A stretch of DNA of 64,000 nt. It comes from an uncultured Mycoplasmataceae bacterium. Lineage in GTDB: Bacteria; Bacillota_I; Bacilli_A; Mycoplasmatales; Mycoplasmoidaceae. Where the stretch lies: positions 106,242 to 170,241 of the forward strand of contig CAMUZN010000001.1 in assembly GCA_947165235.1 (NCBI GenBank). The letters run 5' to 3'. Shown here piece by piece: positions 45,445-55,378 of this stretch. The number at the start of each line of letters is the position of its first letter. The first letter of the stretch is position 1. The notes beneath the pieces are model-generated. The model was not told the DNA's origin, made no database searches, and saw only the letters and a program-made list of their open reading frames with translations. Both the position numbers and the translations under genes were made by a program.

Positions 45445-45581
45445 AATAGAAGCATTAGTTTCACTGAAGTGCAAATTTTATGTTCGGTAAAAAGTTTTTA
45501 TTAATTTTTAGATTTTTTTATTTAAATTTTTAAAATAAATACTTCATAAATGAAGATATAGATTTGGTCTATCAAAACATG

Positions 45582-45609
45582 TAAAATGTATGCAATAAGA
45601 TACATTTTA
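45582..45609. terminator. Candidate bidirectional terminator
   Basis: A perfect 10 bp inverted repeat TAAAATGTAT / ATACATTTTA with an 8 nt loop lies between tdk and the convergent small ORF. T-rich sequence follows on the plus side after a short spacer. The hairpin has few GC pairs, so strength is uncertain. Confidence 0.4.
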
Positions 45610-45610
45610 T

Positions 45611-45796
45611 CTAATTATTGTCGTTTTTTTTATTATTAATGTTGAAATTACTGAACTCGAAAATATCAAAGCATTTTATATCATAACTAACAATAAAATC
45701 TTTAATTAATTCATTTGCATAATTATTAGGTTCATAATAATTTTTATCCATTTTATTATTTTTAATGAGTAATCTTGTTTTTAATTTATTTTCCAT
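45611..45796 (-). CDS. Small hypothetical protein
   Basis: A 61-residue, Asn/Lys-rich soluble protein starting at ATG 45796 with AGGGAA about 7 nt before it, which supports real translation. No motif. It lies just downstream of the decayed Clp-fold proteinase gene and may be a remnant or partner of that locus. Could also be spurious. Confidence 0.42.
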   Translation of the reverse strand: MENKLKTRLLIKNNKMDKNYYEPNNYANELIKDFIVSYDIKCFDIFEFSNFNINNKKNDNN

Positions 45797-45848
45797 ATTA
45801 ATTCCCTAATATTATTCTATACTATAATGTAAATTTTTTAATCTAAAT

Positions 45849-46810
45849 TTAGTAAAAAAATGTCTCATAGTTACTCTCAATAATCTTAATATTGTTTGGG
45901 AAAAGACAAAGTGTTTCATAACATGCATAATAATAATCCATTAATACTTTTCATATTTTAGGTTCCTCTTCTTCAATATTTTTTACTTTGAGACCAATTT
46001 CTCTTGCAAATTGAATATTTAGATGTCGTCCATGAAAATACGTTTTTTCATTATCGAGACATTTAAGAATTTTTTGTATAATTTTTCTCGTTTTGTTTTT
46101 TCTTCACTGCAAAACATATTTTCATTCAATCATTTTTTTGTAATGGTTTTTGATCATTTAATCGCTTTTTCACAATCGATTAAAAAAGTTGGATGGAATT
46201 TTAAAATAGATTGTCATATACCTAATTTTTTAGGTTCTTGTATAGTTTCCGAGCATGCTCTTTGAAACATTTCTATTGATGATTTGCATGATAATCCATT
46301 ACCAAATTGTGGGTCAATCGGACCTATACTTGAACTATTAGTCATTAGTATTTCCTTTGAGGATAATGCTATCATAGTACCTGCTGATAGTGCAATCGAT
46401 GGTATAATCACACGTACATCATTATTAAATATTTTTTTGATATAGTTAACAATTGATTCCGTTATTGCAATATTACCACCTGGTGTGTGAATAATTAAAT
46501 CTAAACCCTTTGTTTTATCCATCTTATTTATGAGATTGATAATAACATCTCGATCAAAAGGGATAATCGCAGAATCTACTCTTCCTGGACATTTAATAAA
46601 ACCTGAATAATAACTCAAGATATTTCTTTTACTGTATTTGCATATTTTTTTTAAAAAATTTATACGAATTTTTTGACAAACATCATGCTTGATTTTTATT
46701 TCATTTTACCTTTGAATATATTGATCATTACAATTATTATTTTTTCGGTAATTATTTATCTGATTTACAATAGTATTAATAATATTATTTTTTACTTTTT
46801 TTCAAGACAT
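45849..46810 (-). pseudogene. SDH_sah/Clp-fold serine proteinase, inactivated
   Basis: The gene begins at ATG 46810 with MSWKKVKNN, meets an in-frame TAA at 46706-46708 (codon 35), then stays open with strong similarity to the SDH_sah family of Clp/crotonase-fold proteinases: DLIIHTPGGN, ALSAGTMIALSS with the nucleophile Ser, and SSSIGPIDPQFG. The frame ends in TAA 46019, while the typical C-terminus YFHGRHLNIQFAREIGLKV through ending FFY lies in another frame down to TAA 45849. Restoring one base, most simply in the T6 run at 46070-46075, would join them into a protein of about 320 residues. With two lesions this is very probably a pseudogene; two sequencing errors are a less likely alternative. 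Confidence 0.75.
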
Positions 46811-46855
46811 CTACACTAATTTTGTAAGAATTGTACTAAATGAGTTTAGGTATTA

Positions 46856-47038
46856 TTAGTAATAAATTCTTTTATGCTTATTATTATGATCTACTCGTTT
46901 ACCTCTTTCTTTTGTTTTACCACTACCAAATCTTTCATTAAAAGCTAAATAACCAGTTATTCTACTTATCTCAACAATATGTGTTGAACCACAAATGGGA
47001 CAAACTTTTTGATGAGGTTTTAGATAAACTGTTTTCAT
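46856..47038 (-). CDS. nrdD: Stand-alone NrdD glycyl-radical domain (C-terminal piece of split NrdD)
   Basis: A 60-residue protein, MKTVYLKPHQKV onward, that matches only the C-terminal end of anaerobic ribonucleotide reductase: a Cys pair CPIC at 13-16 (half of the usual zinc site), then ISRITGYL where Gly29 is the radical-bearing glycine, then RFGSGKTKERGKRVDH as in the normal tail. It is encoded after nrdG, 21 nt downstream, while the body of NrdD upstream of nrdG lacks this part. I infer that it assembles with the NrdD body to rebuild the enzyme and is the actual substrate of NrdG activation. ATG 47038 has no strong Shine-Dalgarno. Confidence 0.8.
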   Translation of the reverse strand: MKTVYLKPHQKVCPICGSTHIVEISRITGYLAFNERFGSGKTKERGKRVDHNNKHKRIYY

Positions 47039-47059
47039 ACAAACATTATATTAAAAACA

Positions 47060-47563
47060 TTACTTTTTTCACAAAACAATTTTATTAATTTTCAAACTCT
47101 TTTGTACATCAATAATCCGTTGGTTAGTTGTACTAGGAAATTTATTTTTTTTGTTCATCATTTTTTTATTAAATCTTCCATCAATTAGTACATCTACACT
47201 TGTTAGCAATTCTCTAACATTACTATCTTTTGTAATTAAATTTTGTAATTCTTCCCATGTGTAACCAGTAAAACATCAAATATTAATTTTATTTTTTTTA
47301 AATTTTTTTGCTAAATATGCAAAAGGAATTACTTGTTGGAAAGGTTCACCGCCACAAAATGTAACACCTGATAAATATGTCTCTTCTAATGTTTCATTTA
47401 TTAATTGATCACAATCACATATTTTCCCACCATTAAAAGGTCAAGTATGTTGGTTGAAGCAACCCTGGCAATGATGACTACATCCTTGGGAAAAGAAAAC
47501 TTTACGTAAACCATCGCCATTTACAGTTGAATTAGGTAAAATAGCCGCCAATCTAATTTTCAT
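47060..47563 (-). CDS. nrdG: Anaerobic ribonucleotide reductase activating protein
   Basis: NrdG, 167 residues, a radical SAM enzyme that installs the glycyl radical on NrdD. The iron-sulfur motif CX3CX2C reads GCSHHCQGCFNQ (Cys 28, 32, 35), preceded by NGDGLRKVFF, and followed by SGVTFCGGEPF, the SAM-binding GGEP. UGA is Trp at three points, which hides it from standard-code ORF calls. Start ATG overlaps the nrdD stop (TAATG), ensuring coupled translation; stop TAA 47060. The homopolymers around the nrdD-nrdG junction were hard to count exactly, so the start may be off by one base. Confidence 0.88.
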
Positions 47564-49509
47564 TATTCTTTTTTTGAACAATCAGCACAATAACGAATGA
47601 AAAAATTAATTCCAACATAACCAATATTTGTTTTATTAAAAGCATATGTAATCACCTTAATTACATCATTTGTACTTGGATAAGAGTCAAATTCAATAAA
47701 CGATATATGTCCAGCATTGCATAATTTATGATATGGTGCTTCAATCTTAACTTTATGGGCAATAGAACAAGGATAATCGACAGGCACATGAAATGAGTTA
47801 GTGTAAAATCCTTTTGTTGTAACTCATGGAATAGAACCATAAAATTTTTCGTCAAGAGTTGTAAATTTATCTGAAAGACCTTCAGCAGGAGTAGCATAGC
47901 AACTAAAATTTAAATGATATTTTTTCTTAAATTTATCACAATTATCCCTAATTGTTTTCACAATCTTTAAACCTAATTTTTGTGCTTTGTCGCTTTCACC
48001 ATGGTGTTTACCAACTAAAAGTTTAAGGGTTTCAGCTAAACCAATAAATCCAATTGCTCATGTTCCATTTTTTATTACTGGTTCTATTGAATCATTTCGT
48101 TTTAGTTTTTCTGATCCAACCATTAAGTGTTGGCCGGTAACAAAAGGTAAATCCTTAACCCTAAGTTTTTTTAATATGGAAAAACGATGTAATAATTGGT
48201 CTTTAACCAAAATACACATTTTTTCTAGTAATTTTAAAAACAACTTTATATTTTTTTTTGCTTTAATTGCCAAACGAACTAAATTAATTGTGCATGGAGC
48301 ATTATTACCTCGTCCATAAACACCATCTTTTCCATTAATATTAGAAATTAAATAGGTACGGCAACCCATTGTTGCAGGGATGATTCCTTTTTGGTAATAT
48401 TGTTTGTTAAAATCACTATCAATATTCATAAAAGTTGGATTCATTCGTAAACTAGCAACACGTGCAGCAATTTCAAACAAATAGTAATATTTGTCGCTAG
48501 GTTTTTTATTAACACCATCTTTTATTCGGAAAATAATATTTGGGAAGATTGGTTGTTCGCCATTGCCTAATCCTTTTTCATATTCAAGTAGTAGATATTT
48601 GCAAATTAAAGCTGCATCATCGTTTTTTGGAATGCCAATATTTAATGATGAAAAAGGCACTTGACTACCTGCCCTTGAATGCATCGTATTCAAATTGTAA
48701 ACAACTGCTTGCATTGCTTGTCTAATTTTCTTTTCTAAAATATTTTCAACAATTTTTTTATTTTTTTCATCTCCACCAATTTCTTTAATTGTATTAACAA
48801 TTTTTTTTCGTGTTAAATCAACAATATCAGCCAAATCATTATCAAAATTTGGATGTGACTGCCCACCAAACATATCATTTTGACTAGCTTGTAATGCAAT
48901 ACACAAAATAGCAGCAGCTGATTCGATATTTTTTGCTGGTAAGATTGTTCCATAACCTGTGTTAAAACCTTCTTTTAATAATTTGTATGTTGGTAAGTGC
49001 AAACAATTAGTTGTCAAATTATAACTATCTAGATCATGAATATAATAATCACCATTTTCGTGATAATGAGCAATATCGGTTGGCAATAATTTTGTTAAAA
49101 TATGCCACTTGTTTGCTTCAGAAGCGATTCGCAATAGCTTTGCAGAAAAATTATTACCGACATTAGCATTGTCTTTATCTGTTTGAATCCCAATCTTTGT
49201 AATAACATTCATTAGGTTGGAATTTCGCTCACGAATTTTACTTCGCTCTTTTCGATATGCTTCGTATTTCTTTGCTAATTTTAAATATTTCAATTTATAT
49301 AATGTAGCAACAACAACATCTTGAATAGCTTCAACAGAATAATCTTTTTGTTTTTTATCTTTTAAATTTTTAACAATAATATTTGTGATTTCATTTACAT
49401 CAATACTTTTTAACGAAATTTTATTAGCAATAATAGAAGCAATTAAAGCATTACTAATCTTTTTTGCATCAAAATCAACAATTCGACCATCTCTTTTTAT
49501 AACTTTCAT
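47563..49509 (-). CDS. nrdD: Anaerobic ribonucleoside-triphosphate reductase, catalytic body lacking the glycyl-radical tail
   Basis: A 648-residue NrdD body. The N-terminal ATP-cone starts MKVIKRDGRIVDFDAKKI. The barrel domain includes YIHDLDSYNLTTNCLHL, FGGQSHPNFDNDLA, and the loop PATMGCRTYL with the thiyl-radical cysteine. The protein ends GYVGINFFIRYCADCSKKE, that is, right after the first Cys pair of the C-terminal zinc site; the second pair and the RxTGY radical loop of about 50 residues are missing. They are found in the separate 60-residue gene after nrdG. One UGA Trp joins the two long pieces at 48058. Supplies dNTPs without oxygen. Confidence 0.92.
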
Positions 49510-49523
49510 ATCATCCCTTTCTT

Positions 49524-50084
49524 CTAATTATTTAATTTACTTAATGCGACATTAATTGATGAATTTAAACTAATTAATTGGAGAAATTTGTAAGCTTTTT
49601 CAAAAATTTTTTTAAGACAAATTAATTCGTTTTTATTAAATTTGTCTAAAACATAATTTTTAATATTTTTGTCTTTTGGTCGACCAATACCAATTTTAAA
49701 ATGTAAATAATTATCGGTCTTTATTTTTGCGGAAATATCTCGCAAACCATTATGACCACCACACGAACAATTAACCCGGATTTTGTATTTGCCTAAATCT
49801 TGATCTAAATCGTCAGAAAAAACAATTAAATTTTCACTAGTGACATGGTAATAATTAATTATTTTTTGAATGCAATTGCCCGATAAATTCATTAATGTTG
49901 TCGGTTTAGCTAAAAGAAAATTATCATTATTTATTTTGGTTAATGTGTATAAACAATCAAAATTTTCTTTGTCAAGTTTTATTTTTAATTTCTTTAAAAA
50001 ATAATCAATAACTAAAAAACCAATATTATGCCTTGTATTTTCAAATTCTTTTCCAACATTACCAAGCCCAACAATAATTTTCAT
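49524..50084 (-). CDS. pth: Peptidyl-tRNA hydrolase
   Basis: Pth, 186 residues, recycles peptidyl-tRNA dropped from ribosomes. The start MKIIVGLGNVGKEFENTRHN contains the catalytic His and the conserved N-terminal Asn, KPTTLMNLSGN follows, then FSDDLDQDLGKYKIR and GGHNGLRDI. ATG 50084 fits the family; a TTG further upstream is unlikely. It precedes nrdD by 14 nt on the same strand. Confidence 0.94.
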   Translation of the reverse strand: MKIIVGLGNVGKEFENTRHNIGFLVIDYFLKKLKIKLDKENFDCLYTLTKINNDNFLLAKPTTLMNLSGNCIQKIINYYHVTSENLIVFSDDLDQDLGKYKIRVNCSCGGHNGLRDISAKIKTDNYLHFKIGIGRPKDKNIKNYVLDKFNKNELICLKKIFEKAYKFLQLISLNSSINVALSKLNN

Positions 50085-50216
50085 AGAAAAGAGCAAAATT
50101 ATTTATATTTTACAAGTAATTTTTTAAGTTTTAATATTAATTGAAAATATTAGCGATTATTACGATAAATATTTTTCAAGTTATATAAATTTTTGGTGAC
50201 AAAAACAAGACTACAA

Positions 50217-50891
50217 TTATTTCGCAAGTTTAATACTTGGACCCATTGTTGAAGAGATTGTAATATTTTTAATGTAATCGCCTTTTACTGTTGCAGGTTT
50301 TTTTGATTTAATAAATGAAATTAATGCATCAATATTTTCTGCAATGTCATTTGTTGGAGCGGAAATTTTTCCAATCTTCATATGGATATTACCATATGTA
50401 TCAGTTCGATATTGATTTTTACCTTTTTTAAATTCATTAACTGTTTTTAGAACATTAGTTGTTACAGTTCCAAGTTTAGGATTAGGCATTAATCCCTTTG
50501 GACCTAAAATTTTTCCTAATTTAGATAAGCTAGGCATAAATTTTGGGTTAGTAATGATTAAATCAAAATCAATTTGTCCATCTTTGATTTCTTTTATTGC
50601 ATCAGTTTGTCCCACTTTTATTCCAAGTTTTTTTGCTTCTTCATTAGAAATTTCATCAGTAATTGCTAAAATTTTTATTTTTTTTCCATAGTAATGTGGT
50701 AGTGCAAGCGAACCTCTCAATTGTTGTTCAGCTTTACTTGTATCAAGATTTAACTTTATGGCAATATCAATCGAAGCATCAAATTTTGTTTGATTAATTT
50801 TTTTAATTAATTCCACTCCTTCTTTAGTTGGATAAATTTTCTTTTTATCGATTTGCTTAACAGCATTTAAATAATTTTTACTTCTTTTCAT
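50217..50891 (-). CDS. rplA: 50S ribosomal protein L1
   Basis: L1, 224 residues, in the stalk base near the E site and a translational repressor of its own operon in many bacteria. It begins MKRSKNYLNAVKQIDKKKIYP, with GSLALPHYYGKKIKILAI and LGKILGPKGLMPNPKLGTVT in the middle, ending ISSTMGPSIKLAK. It follows rplK with 2 nt between them. Confidence 0.96.
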   Translation of the reverse strand: MKRSKNYLNAVKQIDKKKIYPTKEGVELIKKINQTKFDASIDIAIKLNLDTSKAEQQLRGSLALPHYYGKKIKILAITDEISNEEAKKLGIKVGQTDAIKEIKDGQIDFDLIITNPKFMPSLSKLGKILGPKGLMPNPKLGTVTTNVLKTVNEFKKGKNQYRTDTYGNIHMKIGKISAPTNDIAENIDALISFIKSKKPATVKGDYIKNITISSTMGPSIKLAK

Positions 50892-50893
50892 TT

Positions 50894-51346
50894 TTAATTT
50901 TTACTATTTTTATGAGAACAATCAATACCCTCAATTTCAATTCCCATTTGTTTTGCTGTACCAGCAATAATTTTTAGTGCTGTTTCTTCATCATATGCCG
51001 ATAAATCTGGCAATTTGTATTTGGCAATTTTTAATGCTTCAACTTTAGATATTTTTCCAACTTTGTCGGTTAATTGATTTTTTCCCGCTTTTTCGATCTT
51101 TAGAGCTTTTTTTAATAGGAATGAAACTGGTGAAGTTTTAATAACGAAATTAAATGATTTATCACTATAAGCTGTAATTTCAACCGGAACTAAATCTCCC
51201 ATTCTTTCTTTTGTTTGTTCATTAAATTGGCGTGTGAATTCAGCCATATTTATACCATAAGAAGCTAAAGTTGTACCAGGTTTTGCTTGCCCACCTGGTA
51301 AATGGACAATAGCTACTCTTGTTATTTTTTTTTGTTTAGCAACCAT
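50894..51346 (-). CDS. rplK: 50S ribosomal protein L11
   Basis: L11, 150 residues, GTPase-associated center protein. It reads [20 protein letters not shown], TPxSF-like [13 protein letters not shown] and [16 protein letters not shown] near the end. ATG 51346 (MVAKQKK) is preceded by AGGAAG at a good distance; an upstream alternative start would be less likely. First gene of the rplK-rplA pair. Confidence 0.96.
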   Translation of the reverse strand: MVAKQKKITRVAIVHLPGGQAKPGTTLASYGINMAEFTRQFNEQTKERMGDLVPVEITAYSDKSFNFVIKTSPVSFLLKKALKIEKAGKNQLTDKVGKISKVEALKIAKYKLPDLSAYDEETALKIIAGTAKQMGIEIEGIDCSHKNSKN

Positions 51347-51438
51347 AAGCAACACTTCCTTTATTAGTAAAATATTTAAATGTTCTTAGTGTGGGGTATA
51401 CGATCTATTAATCTTCCACAAACCAAACTACATGATAA

Positions 51439-51444
51439 ATTATA
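51439..51444 (-). promoter_or_regulatory. -10 box for rplK-rplA
   Basis: Minus-strand TATAAT about 93 nt before the rplK ATG. The leader of about 85 nt contains pairable segments TGTGG (as TTTGTGGAAG) and CCACA (as ACCCCACAC), which could form a hairpin of the kind targeted by L1 in other bacteria; this is inference only. Confidence 0.35.
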
Positions 51445-51610
51445 TCAAACAATTTATTTATGTGGAATTAGCAGACTTATTTTTATTTAGATTTTTTTGC
51501 TATTGATTTTCAATAAACAATTCAATAATTTCTAATTTATCACGAAAACAGCTAACAATATTTTGATTTATGATAATTATTAGTAGAGAGAATTTATTTA
51601 AACACAAGTG

Positions 51611-52753
51611 ATGGAGAATAAAAAATATTTCCAAAAAATTGTTAATGGAACAATATACAAAAATTTGTATACAATCGATCATTTTTTTAAAAAAGGTGGA
51701 ATGGATAGTGAAATTTATTTAGGACATTTTCTTTCCAATTACAACGATAAAGTAATAATTAAAGTTATTTACAAGCCAGTCAATTGCCAACCCAAGTATT
51801 GACAAAATGTTATTAATGAATCAATTACAAATCAAAGACTATCAGGCAAACCAAATATTATTAAGACAATTGAATCATGGAATGATGGTGATAGGATTTT
51901 TATTGTTATGGAATATGTTGAAGGAGTTTCATTAAAAGAATACTTACATGAAAATGGTCCATTTTTGCCTAAAATAGCCCTTCATTATTTCTTGAAAATT
52001 CTTTCTGGTGTGAAAGCGATGCATGATTTTAAACATCAAATAATTCATCATGATTTAAAACCAGAAAATATGATTATTAATATTGATTTAGATCGAATTA
52101 CCATCATTGATTTTGGAATTTCAAGTGTCATAAAGAAAACTTATTCATATTTGTTAAAAAAAAATGAAATGGAAATTTATACCAATGAAGGGAAAAATGA
52201 AATTTATGGAACATATTCATATCTTCTTCCCGATATTATTGATAAAAATCAATTTAATTATGATAGCCAAGCTGCTTACCAAGCAGGACTAGCAACCCAA
52301 TTTGATTTTTTTTCGTTGGGAATTATTTTGTATGAAATGGTTATGGGGAAACAACCATTTCATCTTGAAAACGGAGAAAAAGAGGAAAATATTTTATTTA
52401 AGCCTTTAAAATACGATATGCCTTGTATTTCATCAATTAACAAAACCATACCCAAAGCATTAGAAAACATTATTTTTCGTTGCATTGCTTGTAAAAAAGA
52501 AGATAAAAAATATCGCTATACAACAATTGATCAAATTATTATGGATTGTAATAGATTATTGAACAATTGAAATGACGCCAATCAGCAATTAATTAAATCT
52601 ATTCACAATCGTGTTTTACAGGATTATCAAATTTTCAATCTTAGTAAAATAAAGATGCACAAATATTTTTATCAACATTGATACTTTTTTGCAATTATGG
52701 TTTGTTTTTTTATGGTTTGTATTTTTACAATTATCTATATCACAAAAAAATAG
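51611..52753 (+). CDS. Membrane-anchored Ser/Thr protein kinase
   Basis: A 380-residue Hanks-type kinase. A Gly-rich start FKKGGMDSEIYLG, the ATP-anchoring Lys in KVIIKVIYK, the catalytic loop IIHHDLKPENMIIN at 145-158 (the usual HRD is HHD at 146-148), and DFGIS from residue 167. The activation segment carries EIYGTYSYLLPDI, and DFFSLGIILYEMVMGKQPF follows. A single C-terminal transmembrane span (FFAIMVCFFMVCIFTIIYI) anchors it, leaving no extracellular sensor domain. A PP2C phosphatase partner is not next to it. ATG 51611 immediately follows GTG, either could serve. Confidence 0.85.
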
Positions 52754-52820
52754 AATTAATTAGTAATCTACCTATCAATATAACTAACAAATAATATCTT
52801 GTTTACCATATAATTTTTTC

Positions 52821-54635
52821 ATGGCAACAAAACAAAAAATAAAAAGGTACGAGTGAAATTTAGAACCAATTTTAAAGAATAAATCTTTATCTTCATGGAT
52901 TAGTGAATGAAAAAAAACTTTAGAATATAAAGTAAAAAAAATTAATAGTTTTTGCGATTCACCAATTAATTTTGAAAAGTGACTAAACAATATTAAAAAT
53001 GAAGAAAAAATTAGTAATGTCATTGCGAATTATGTGTCAAATCATAATTGTGAAAATTTGGGTGATAATCAATGAATTGGGATACAACAACAGCTTTCAT
53101 ATATTAGTAAAAAATATGAAGATAAACTAGCTAATTTGGTTCATGTTTATTTGCAAAATGAAAAAATTATAAAAAAATATCTTACCAACAAAAAATTCAA
53201 AAATTACAAGCGGATGTTCGCACTAATTTTTAGAGAAAGAAATCATATTTTACCATTAGAACAAGAAAAATTATGAACAAAATTAACAGCTACAGCTTCT
53301 GGATTTAATGAAATTTTTCTTACTTTAAGTTGTAACGATATTTCTTTTCCAACAATAAAAGATAAGAATGGGCAAGAAATTAAAATCATTTCTTCTTATG
53401 ACTTAATTAAATATACGGAAAGTAAAGATCGTTGCCTACGCAAAAATGCTTGAGTCGCCTTTCACCATTCATATTATCAGTACATGAATACTTTTAGTAA
53501 AACACTATTTAATAACTTTTTAAATGCGAATAATTATGCTAAGGCACGTGGTTTTAAAAGTTATGTGGATGAAGTTTTTTTTAATGATGAAATTAATGAA
53601 AATATTTTATTTAGTCTTTATAAAAATATTGAAAATTTCAAATCCATCTTCATAGAATATCGAAAAGTTAAGAAACAAATATATCAAAAAATATTAAAAA
53701 TTAATGACATCGAACCTTGGGATTTAACGACAAATTATTTGAAAACTGAAAGTGTAACAATTGAAGAAGCAAAGAAAATAGTTTTTGAGGCTTTAACACC
53801 ATTAAACAAGGAATATTTAGATGTTATAAAAAAAGCATTTGACCAAAATTGAATTAGTTTTTTACCAAAAAAAGGAAAATATAGTGGTGCATATTCAATT
53901 GGCCGAACATTTGGTTTAGACCGTTATTTTATTTTGATGAATTTTAATAATTCTCTTGATGCTATAAATACTTTAATCCATGAATTAGGACATTCGGTAC
54001 ATTCATATTTTTATAGTAAAAAGCAAAATGAAGAAGACAATCTTTGACCATATTGCGATTCGAATATTTTCTATGCCGAAATTCCAAGCATCTGTAATGA
54101 AACATTATTGTTTTTCTATAACCTAAAGAAATATGAAAATAATTCCATAGTTAAAAAATACCTAATTATGCAATTTATCGATAACTTTTTTAATTGTACA
54201 ACTAGGCAAATAATTTTTTCAAATTGAGAATATATTGTCGCTCAAGATATTAATAATGAAAAGACTTTTACTGTTGCAAGCGGGATTGCCTTATATAAAA
54301 AATTAATTGAAAAATATGCAGGACTAGATAAATTTAAAAAAAACGATGAAATATATCAATATCAATATTCAACAATTTTTCGAATTGGGCATTTTTATGC
54401 AAACAACCTTTACGTTTATAAATATGCGATTGGTCAAATTGTTGCTTTATATATTGCAAAACGAATAACTAATAATGAAATGTTGAAAAAGTATTTTGAT
54501 TTCTTAGCATCTGGTTCTTCGTTGTCACCGTTAGAAACAATTAATTTGTTAGGTATTTCTTTAACCGATAAAAATATTTATATTGAGGCAAAAAAAACCA
54601 TTTCGGATTTAATTAAAGAATTACAAAAAAAATAA
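52821..54635 (+). CDS. pepF: Oligoendopeptidase F
   Basis: PepF, 604 residues, an M3-family zinc metallopeptidase that cleaves oligopeptides of about 7-17 residues in the cytoplasm. The catalytic HELGH is at residues 387-391 (IHELGHSVHSYF), with the third ligand Glu in AEIPSICNETLL. The substrate-side YSIGRTFGLDRYF precedes it. Six or more UGA Trp codons fragment the ORF. Start ATG 52821. Ends with KELQKK and a strong terminator. Confidence 0.94.
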
Positions 54636-54660
54636 AAGTGCATATTATCTATGCACTTTT
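54634..54660. terminator. Bidirectional intrinsic terminator
   Basis: An 11 bp perfect stem AAAAGTGCATA / TATGCACTTTT with a 5 nt loop, starting at the last bases of the pepF stop and followed by T-rich sequence on the plus strand. It lies between pepF and the convergent HU gene, serving both. Confidence 0.8.
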
Positions 54661-54681
54661 ATTCTTGTTTTATTTTAATTA

Positions 54682-54966
54682 CTACTTCTTGAACATTAAT
54701 TTGAATTCTTTTGAGAAAACAAATTTAGGTTTTTTGCAAGCAGGAATTGTCATAGGTTTCTTTGTAAAAGGATTGATTCCTTTTTTTGCCTTAACTGACA
54801 CAACTTTTACTTTTCCAAAAGGAAATTTAACTTCATTACCACTCTTTAGTGATTTTTTTAGAAATGTATTCATTTCATCAAAAACTGAAGAAACTTGAGT
54901 TTTTTGTAGTTTTGTCGCATTAGCAATAGCATCAACAAATTCCATTTTTGTAACAACTTTACTCAT
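54682..54966 (-). CDS. hup: HU-family DNA-binding protein
   Basis: HU, 94 residues, nucleoid protein. It shows MEFVDAIANATKLQKTQV for the N-terminal helices, VKFPFGKVKV and the DNA-minor-groove arm GINPFTKKPMTIPACKKP, ending FSKEFKLMFKK. The RNP-like tip is KPMTIPA where others have NPQTGE-type sequence. AGAAAGG precedes the ATG. Confidence 0.93.
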   Translation of the reverse strand: MSKVVTKMEFVDAIANATKLQKTQVSSVFDEMNTFLKKSLKSGNEVKFPFGKVKVVSVKAKKGINPFTKKPMTIPACKKPKFVFSKEFKLMFKK

Positions 54967-55048
54967 ATTGGGCCTTTCTTATAAAATAATGTTTATTTTT
55001 TAATTATACGAATATTTCGCAATTTTTAATATCGTTTGTAAAAAAAAA

Positions 55049-55054
55049 TATAAT
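55049..55054 (+). promoter_or_regulatory. -10 box of the tRNA-Lys/tRNA-Leu pair
   Basis: TATAAT 14 nt before tRNA-Lys(CTT), the expected spacing for both tRNAs. No good -35. Confidence 0.45.
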
Positions 55055-55068
55055 TTTTGTATTCTTGT

Positions 55069-55143
55069 GCACTGTTAGCTCAGGGGTAGAGCAAGTGACT
55101 CTTAATCACTGGGTCGGGGGTTCGAATCCCTTACAGTGCACCA
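55069..55143 (+). tRNA. tRNA-Lys (anticodon CTT)
   Basis: Acceptor GCACTGT/ACAGTGC, anticodon stem GTGA/TCAC around CTCTTAA (CTT, reads AAG), T arm GGGG-TTCGAAT-CCC(T), encoded CCA. A lysine tRNA with CTT in addition to TTT is common in mycoplasmas. Confidence 0.92.
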
Positions 55144-55144
55144 T

Positions 55145-55228
55145 GCACTCGTGGCGGAACTGGCAGACGCGTTAGACTTAGGATCTAATTCCTCGTGAGT
55201 AAGGGTTCGAGTCCCTTTGAGTGCACCA
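55145..55228 (+). tRNA. tRNA-Leu (anticodon TAG)
   Basis: Class II tRNA with acceptor GCACTCG/TGAGTGC, anticodon stem TTAGA/TCTAA around CTTAGGA (TAG), T arm GGG-TTCGAGT-CCC, encoded CCA. Next to tRNA-Lys. Confidence 0.92.
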
Positions 55229-55378
55229 TAAATAATTAATAATCAAAGTCATTATAAAATTTAAAACAAATGAGTACTTAATAATCTATATACAAATTAT
55301 TGAGTGGAACGACAAAACTAAAATGTAAAAAATAACGGATGAGAATAAAATACTACAAACTATTTAATATTTCTAACA

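Noticed and set aside
47555..47570. Apparent frame ambiguity at the nrdD/nrdG junction from a long T run
   Set aside because: I could not count the T run with certainty. The conserved ends of both proteins and the coupled TAATG are consistent with an intact junction, so I do not call a frameshift here.
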